A DNA stretch of 64,000 bases from Arenimonas maotaiensis. Lineage in GTDB: Bacteria > Pseudomonadota > Gammaproteobacteria > Xanthomonadales > Xanthomonadaceae. Each line of letters starts with the position of its first letter. Position 1 is the first letter of the stretch. The notes under the pieces were generated by a model. That model did no database searches and was not told the origin of the DNA. It saw only the letters and a list, made by a program, of their open reading frames with translations. The stretch is taken from NCBI RefSeq assembly GCF_014638745.1, contig NZ_BMFO01000001.1, positions 752,263-816,262 on the forward strand, read 5' to 3'. Position numbers and translations under genes: made by a program. Positions 59,159-64,000 of the stretch are shown here, piece by piece.

Positions 59159-61726
59159 TCAGAACTCCTGCGAGAAGCGCAGGCCGATGGTGCGCGGTTG
59201 CGCGGCCACCGTGTAGACCTGGCCATTGGCGTACTCGGACGGCGCCGGGAACGCGTTGTTGCCCGGGAACGCGTTGCCGCAAACGGTATCGGGGCACATA
59301 ACGAACCGATTGAACTCCGCCCGCTCATCGAACAGGTTCTTCACGTACAGATTCAGCGTCCAATTGTCCTTGCGGATGCCGGCCGACAGGTCGAACATCA
59401 TGTAGGACGGCATGCTGCCCAAGATATCGTTATTGATGAAGTCCTCGTGGTCGTTGTCGTAGAGCAAGGTGCGTAAATCGGAGGTACGCTTACCCTCATA
59501 CACCATGGATCCCTGGATGAACGGCTCATAGCCATTCCAGTCAAAGGTGTAACGGGCGGTCAGATTGCCCTTGAACTTGGCGGTGACTGGCAGACGGGTA
59601 CCCTTCGGCGCTTCAGGACCACCTGCGAAATCCAACGGTCCGGCATCGGTCAACAGCGATGAGCCCACAGGACACTCGGTAATCGGAGAGCCATTGAGCG
59701 TCGCACCGCAGTAGTTTTCAGTCAACTTGGCGTCGTAGAACGCCACGCCGGCGCTGAGCTGCAGGTTGTACGTAGCCGCGAAATTGACATCCATTTCCAG
59801 ACCGTCGATCTGGGCCTGGTTGGCGTTTTTGATTTCGGTCAGGCCGTTTTGGCCAAGAATCGTAAACTGGAAGTCTTTCCATTCCTGACGGAACAGCGCG
59901 CCGTTGAAGGTCAGGCGGTTGTCCATCCAGCTCGTCTTCCAGCCAAGCTCCCAGTTGGTCAGGTAGTCGGACAGATAGGCTGGCAAGGTGGCACGGCGGT
60001 TGATGCCGCCCGGACGGTAGCCTTCCGACCAGGTGCCGTAAATCAGCTTGCTGTCGTCGATCTTGTAGGTCAGGTTGAACTTGCCGAGCGTGCCGGATTC
60101 CTCGGTGGTCTTGCCCAAGCTGCCATCCGGGTTGGTGATGAACTCACAGGGCGCGCCGTTGAATTTCGGCCAGTCGGCCGGATCGGTGCTGCCGTGCACG
60201 AAAGCGCAACCCGCTTCGCCGTAACGCTGGTTACCCGGACGCGAACCCTGGCTGCTGAACGCGCGCGAGAAACCGAAGAAGCCGCGGATGCTGCTCTCGC
60301 TTTCGAAATGGCGGAAGCCGGCGGTGGCGGTCAGCTTGTCGGTGAAGTCGAAGCTGAACTCGCCGAACACGGCACGCTCGCTGTCGCGTCGGTCCTGTTT
60401 GGTCAGCCAGATGGTGTCTTCCCAGCCGGTCACTTCGTAGCCGTCGTACCAGTCGGCGATCAGGTAGCGCTCCTGGATATCGCGGTACTGGTCGATCTGG
60501 AAGTAGCCGGCGATGAAGCGGAAGCGCTGGTCCTGCGGCGAGGAAATGCGGATTTCGTGGCTGCGCTTCTTCTGCTCGCCCGAGCTCTGGATGAACTGCG
60601 AAGGGTTGATGTATTCGTAGTTGTTGTCGTATGCGTAGGCGCCGTAGCCGGACACCACGTCGTACCAGAAGCCGTAATCGCTGTAGTCGGATTCGGAGGC
60701 GGTGTCGCGGTCCAGATTCGAGAACGAATACACCAGGTCGAAGTTGCCGACCTTGCCGGTCACGGTCAACGCGGCCTGGGTCCATTTGTCGGTCAGGGAT
60801 TCCGGATAGTAACGGGAAATCTCCAGATCGCCGACCACCGGATCGAAGGCGAAGCTGCCGCCGGTCTTCTCGGTCTGGTGCATGATGGTCGGCATGATCG
60901 ACCAGTTCTCGCCCAGATCGATCTTCAGCGCGGCGCGGGCGCCGACGGTGTGCGAGTCGTTGTAGTCCTTCTCGACGAAATCGGCGTTGTCGTCGGTGAT
61001 GCCCGAGGTCGGGAAGGTGCGTTCGTTGTAGACGTTGTCGATCCAGCCGGCTTCGTGCTTGTTCCAGGCCACCACGCGGATGGCGGCATTGTCGGTGATC
61101 GGCGCGTTCAGGAAGCCTTCCAGCACATGGCCGGTGCCGCCGTTGGTCAGGCTGTTGACCTCGAGGCCATAGCCTGCGGCGAAGCCGCTGGCATCCGGCT
61201 TGTTGGTGATGATCTTGATGGTGCCGGACTGCGAGCTGGCGCCGTACAAGGTGCCCTGCGGGCCGGCCAGCGCTTCCACGCGCTCGATGTCGTAGATGTG
61301 CGGTTCGATCGAGCCGCCGACGCCGGTGACCGGCTGCTCGTCGAGGTAGATGCCGACCGACGGCGAAGGTCCGGAGTGGTTGCCGTCGCCGCCGCTGACC
61401 ACGCCGCGCATGTACGGATCGGAGCCGCCGCCCTCGCCCTGGGTATAGGACAGGGCCGGTAGCAGTTTGGCGTAATCGTCGAAATCGTTGACGTTCATCT
61501 CCGCCAGCTTCTGCGTGCCCAGCACCTGGATGCTGATCGGCACTTCCTGCAGGTTTTCGGTGCGCTTCTGCGCGGTCACGGTCACGGTGTCGAGGACCGC
61601 CTTCTTCTCCTCGACGGCGGCCTGGTCCTCCGCCATCGCCGCGGCGGTGAGCGCCACGTAGATCGCGGCGGTCAGCGGCAGCCGGGCGGCAGCCGCCCGC
61701 GTCTTGCCTTTATTCGGTGTTTTCAT
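59159..61726 (-). CDS. TonB-dependent outer-membrane receptor
   Basis: An 855-residue outer-membrane active transporter. A signal peptide (about 1-35, LPLTAAIYVALTAAAMA) is followed by a TonB-box-like stretch VLDTVTVTAQKRTENLQ (about 47-62), a plug domain (to about 190, with VGIYLDEQPVTGVGG and RVEALAGPQGTLYGA), and a 22-strand barrel ending in the aromatic GLRFSQEF. The plug shows the QEVPISI pattern common in Xanthomonad and sphingomonad receptors for unidentified ligands. AAGGGAGA lies before the ATG. It begins 10 bases after the TPR-sulfotransferase gene, so they probably share one transcript. The ligand is unknown. Confidence 0.92.
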   Translation of the reverse strand: MKTPNKGKTRAAAARLPLTAAIYVALTAAAMAEDQAAVEEKKAVLDTVTVTAQKRTENLQEVPISIQVLGTQKLAEMNVNDFDDYAKLLPALSYTQGEGGGSDPYMRGVVSGGDGNHSGPSPSVGIYLDEQPVTGVGGSIEPHIYDIERVEALAGPQGTLYGASSQSGTIKIITNKPDASGFAAGYGLEVNSLTNGGTGHVLEGFLNAPITDNAAIRVVAWNKHEAGWIDNVYNERTFPTSGITDDNADFVEKDYNDSHTVGARAALKIDLGENWSIMPTIMHQTEKTGGSFAFDPVVGDLEISRYYPESLTDKWTQAALTVTGKVGNFDLVYSFSNLDRDTASESDYSDYGFWYDVVSGYGAYAYDNNYEYINPSQFIQSSGEQKKRSHEIRISSPQDQRFRFIAGYFQIDQYRDIQERYLIADWYDGYEVTGWEDTIWLTKQDRRDSERAVFGEFSFDFTDKLTATAGFRHFESESSIRGFFGFSRAFSSQGSRPGNQRYGEAGCAFVHGSTDPADWPKFNGAPCEFITNPDGSLGKTTEESGTLGKFNLTYKIDDSKLIYGTWSEGYRPGGINRRATLPAYLSDYLTNWELGWKTSWMDNRLTFNGALFRQEWKDFQFTILGQNGLTEIKNANQAQIDGLEMDVNFAATYNLQLSAGVAFYDAKLTENYCGATLNGSPITECPVGSSLLTDAGPLDFAGGPEAPKGTRLPVTAKFKGNLTARYTFDWNGYEPFIQGSMVYEGKRTSDLRTLLYDNDHEDFINNDILGSMPSYMMFDLSAGIRKDNWTLNLYVKNLFDERAEFNRFVMCPDTVCGNAFPGNNAFPAPSEYANGQVYTVAAQPRTIGLRFSQEF

Positions 61727-61736
61727 CGTCTCTCCC

Positions 61737-63782
61737 TTATTGTTGGTATTTGCCACAGTTGAAAACCGGAACTTCCGGGTACAGTTCAAGCACGGGGCCC
61801 AGTGCGTCCTTCAGCGGCCCCAGCCAGGGTTCGAAATTGCGCCAATGGTCGACGCCTTCGGTGTATATCGGTTTGCGCACCTGCTCCGAACTGGCGGTGC
61901 GCACCGGCCGGTCGTTCTCGAAGAAGCGCAGGCAGCCCTCCTCGAAGGGCAGGCCGCAGTAATCGAGCAGACGGCGCACTTCCGCCTCGGTGTCGGACAC
62001 CATGTTCTCGTAGTGCACGCGATGGACGCGGCCGGGCAGCACGGCGTCGAAGTGCGCCATCAGCTCGACGTAGTCGCGGTAGTAGCGGCCCATGTCGTCC
62101 AGGCTGTAGCTGAAGTTCTGGCCGCGGGCGAAATGCTGCTTGAAGTTGGAGAAGCAGCAGGCCAGTGGATGCCGGCGGGCGTCGATGATCTTCGCGTTCG
62201 GCAGCATCAGCTGGATCAATGCCACATGCGCGTAGTTGTTCGGCATCTTGTCGATGAACAGCGGCGCGCCGCTGCGGCGCTGGATGCGGGTGTTTTCCAG
62301 ATACTGCCGGCCGTAAGCGGCCGCCTGCGCGGCGGACATCCGCGCCAGCGCCGGATAATAGGTGCGCGCCGCCGGATCGGTTTCGCGCCGGTACAGGTCC
62401 TTGGTCACCGCGATGACGTCGGGCAGCTCCATCGTGCCTTCCACCTGCGAATGGCTGGAGAGGATCTGCTCGAGCAGCGTAGAGCCGGCACGCGGCATGC
62501 CGAGGATGAAGATCGGGTCGCGGTCGGGTACGCCGAAATCGGCACGTTCGGCGAAGAACGCGGCATCGAACAGGCGCTGGTTCTGGCGCAGCTTCAGGGT
62601 GTTGCGGTCGGCGCTGTATTGAATGAGACGCTTGCGCCGATGGTTGCCGGCCTCATAGTGCGCGAACGAGGACTCGTACAGTTTCTTGTCTTCTAGGGCC
62701 TTGCCCAGAGCGAAATCGAAGTGGAAACGGTCTTCCTCACCGAGGTCGCTGCGCGCAAGCTGCGCCCGCATGGCGGCGATGTCGTCGTCGCTGAAACGGA
62801 AGGTCTTCAGGTTGGCCAGACTCCAATAGGCTTCCCCGTAGTTGGGCTCCAGCGCGATGCTGTGGCGGTAGACCTCGACCGCACGCTGCGTCTGACCGGC
62901 GGTCTTCAAGGTGTGGCCGAAGCTGTGCCAGATGCGCGAATAGCCCGGATGCTCGGCCAGCACCTCTTCGTACAGTTTGATGGCGTTGTCGAAATCGCCG
63001 ACCTTGCCGAGCGCGACCGCCTTCAGGTTGCGGTAGCTCATGTTGCGCGGATCGCCCTGCAGCAGGATCTCCACCTGCTCCAGCGCCTTGGCGAAGCGGT
63101 TGTTGCGGTTCAGGATGTAGGCGTAGTTCTGCCGCGCGAAATTGAAGCCCGGCGCGAGCTCTAGGCAGCGTTGCAGCAGCACTTCGGCGTCGGCGTCGCG
63201 GCCGAGCCGGGCCGCCACTTCCGACAGCATGCGGATCGCCGCCACGTCGGTCGGATTGGCGGCCAGATAGGCCTTAAGCAGGCGCTCGGCGACCGGTACG
63301 TCGTTTTCCGTCATCGCGGCGGCGGCGGCCAACAGCTGCGGATTGCCGTCGGAATGGCGCAGTTGCATCATGTAGGCGTCGTCGGCGGCCTTGGCGTCGC
63401 CGTTGGCCGCGTGCAGGTCGGCGATCGCCAACCAGGCTTTCGGCGAATCCGGCTTCAACGCCACCGCCTCACGGAATGCCGCCATGGCGCGATCGCCCTC
63501 ACCGAGCCGGCGCAACAGCAATCCCAGCTCGAGGTGGACGGCATGCCATTTCGGCCGCAATGCGGCAAGCCGGGCCAGAACGGTCAACGCCGGCTTGAGC
63601 TCGCCCAATTTCGCCAGCGCCACCCCCTGCAGCAGCAGGGCGTTCGGCTGTTCGGGTAGCACCTTGAGGATTTCCGATGTCTGCGCGAGGGCGAGCCGCG
63701 GCTCGCCGGCCACCGATTTGGCGGCCAGGGCAAGCGCGTCTTCGAGGCCGGGCGTGGCCTCGGCGCTGCTAACGGCAGACAT
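61737..63782 (-). CDS. TPR-repeat sulfotransferase
   Basis: A 681-residue protein. The first 340 residues are tandem tetratricopeptide repeats (for example VALGKVGDFDNAIKLYEEVL and VEVYRHSIALEPNYGEAYWS). The C-terminal part (about 415-660) is a sulfotransferase with the PAPS 5'-phosphosulfate loop PIFILGMPRAGSTLLEQIL and a 3'-phosphate segment IIDARRHPLACCFSNF. No signal peptide is seen, so it is probably cytoplasmic. The ATG at 63782 is preferred over 63788 because GGGAG lies six bases before it. The acceptor molecule is unknown. The TonB receptor gene follows after 10 bases, an association worth noting. Confidence 0.88.
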   Translation of the reverse strand: MSAVSSAEATPGLEDALALAAKSVAGEPRLALAQTSEILKVLPEQPNALLLQGVALAKLGELKPALTVLARLAALRPKWHAVHLELGLLLRRLGEGDRAMAAFREAVALKPDSPKAWLAIADLHAANGDAKAADDAYMMQLRHSDGNPQLLAAAAAMTENDVPVAERLLKAYLAANPTDVAAIRMLSEVAARLGRDADAEVLLQRCLELAPGFNFARQNYAYILNRNNRFAKALEQVEILLQGDPRNMSYRNLKAVALGKVGDFDNAIKLYEEVLAEHPGYSRIWHSFGHTLKTAGQTQRAVEVYRHSIALEPNYGEAYWSLANLKTFRFSDDDIAAMRAQLARSDLGEEDRFHFDFALGKALEDKKLYESSFAHYEAGNHRRKRLIQYSADRNTLKLRQNQRLFDAAFFAERADFGVPDRDPIFILGMPRAGSTLLEQILSSHSQVEGTMELPDVIAVTKDLYRRETDPAARTYYPALARMSAAQAAAYGRQYLENTRIQRRSGAPLFIDKMPNNYAHVALIQLMLPNAKIIDARRHPLACCFSNFKQHFARGQNFSYSLDDMGRYYRDYVELMAHFDAVLPGRVHRVHYENMVSDTEAEVRRLLDYCGLPFEEGCLRFFENDRPVRTASSEQVRKPIYTEGVDHWRNFEPWLGPLKDALGPVLELYPEVPVFNCGKYQQ

Positions 63783-63882
63783 CCCCATCTCCCGATTTTG
63801 TTAATTATGGATTAAATCTAGCACAGATTCCGCGTATTAAAAGCCCCCGGAAGTCACTATTTGCCAGCCGCCCCGGCGCAAT

Positions 63883-63914
63883 AAAAAACCCCAGCCTTTT
63901 GGGGCTGGGGTTTT
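63883..63914 (-). terminator. rRNA operon terminator
   Basis: On the minus strand the stem CCCCAGCC/GGCTGGGG is followed by six T residues (complement of 63883-63888). It lies about 15 bases after the 3' end of 5S rRNA and ends the rRNA operon. Confidence 0.88.
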
Positions 63915-63924
63915 GGGGTAAAGA

Positions 63925-64000
63925 CCCTGGCGATGACCTACTCTTGCATGTATGCACACACTACCATCGGCGCAGTTGCGTTTCACTTCCGAGTTCGGGA
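63925..64000 (-). rRNA. rrf: 5S ribosomal RNA, 3' part (cut by the window edge)
   Basis: The reverse complement of 63927-64000 reads as the 3' two-thirds of a 5S rRNA: CCCGAACTCGGAAGTGAAACG (helix III/loop), GCGCCGATGGTAGTGTG, and AAGAGTAGGTCATCGCCAGG near the end. The 5' part, and presumably 23S and 16S rRNA, lie beyond position 64000. The exact 3' end is estimated. Confidence 0.95.

Overview
The window is a stretch of a GC-rich (roughly two-thirds G+C), gene-dense gammaproteobacterial chromosome. Several arrangements point to the Xanthomonadaceae/Lysobacteraceae: split class II ribonucleotide reductase (nrdJa/nrdJb) with a histone H1-like gene between the halves, a PhoPQ pair preceded by a small secreted protein, TrpRS with a C-terminal extension, a fused DAK2-DegV protein next to plsY, tamA-tamB-dusA, and the mreBCD-mrdA-rodA-mltB-rlpA-dacC block. 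The family assignment is inference from gene content. I see no insertion sequence, prophage, CRISPR array or obvious island, and no gene-free stretch longer than 300 bases.

Layout. 1-4.0 kb (minus): arginase, an entericidin-like lipoprotein, TrpRS, a small membrane protein and a GAF-GGDEF diguanylate cyclase, preceded by tRNA-Thr(TGT). 4.1-8.8 kb (minus): a tightly overlapping operon of fused fatty-acid-kinase-like protein, plsY, birA, coaX and a SPOR-like membrane protein. 8.9-11.7 kb: a small exported or membrane peptide (plus) convergent with phoQ, then phoP and a PepSY-like protein. 11.8-20.7 kb (minus): an HAD phosphatase, a DUF3025 protein, tamA, tamB, dusA and a citrulline/dimethylarginine hydrolase-like protein. 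20.8-23.7 kb: a TetR regulator divergent from an oxidoreductase-desaturase pair (desT-desCB type) with a clear operator between. 23.7-26.8 kb: an exported methyltransferase-like protein, a PhzF protein and two unidentified secreted proteins. 26.9-30.5 kb: nrdJa, H1-like gene and nrdJb, with a strong promoter and paired NrdR boxes.

30.7-41.2 kb: a DegP-type protease, an HAD phosphatase, an M17 aminopeptidase and a four-gene ABC exporter (plus), then an exported alpha/beta hydrolase, a DMT transporter and an Ada-like methyltransferase. 41.2-45.4 kb (minus): prc, lipA, lipB, ybeD. 45.5-49 kb: an M3 peptidase (plus) and a UbiH-family monooxygenase (minus). 49.1-58 kb (minus): mreBCD-mrdA-rodA-mltB-rlpA-dacC, which builds the elongation machinery and sidewall peptidoglycan. 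58.1-59.1 kb: a PfkB kinase. 59.1-63.8 kb (minus): a TPR-sulfotransferase and a TonB-dependent receptor 10 bases apart. The right edge holds the 3' end of a 5S rRNA and its terminator, so an rRNA operon enters from the right on the minus strand.

Themes. Most genes are housekeeping. Membrane lipid supply is prominent (FakA/FakB-like fusion with PlsY; DesT-DesCB), as are envelope assembly (TamAB, Mre/Mrd, MltB, RlpA, DacC, Prc, DegP) and lipoylation (LipAB). The best candidates for under-described biology are the one-chain FakA-FakB protein coupled to PlsY, the TPR-sulfotransferase/TonB-receptor pair, and the H1-like gene inside the nrdJ operon. Start codons were often moved inward from the longest open frame when a Shine-Dalgarno sequence, promoter or gene overlap supported it; all predictions are from reading the sequence alone.
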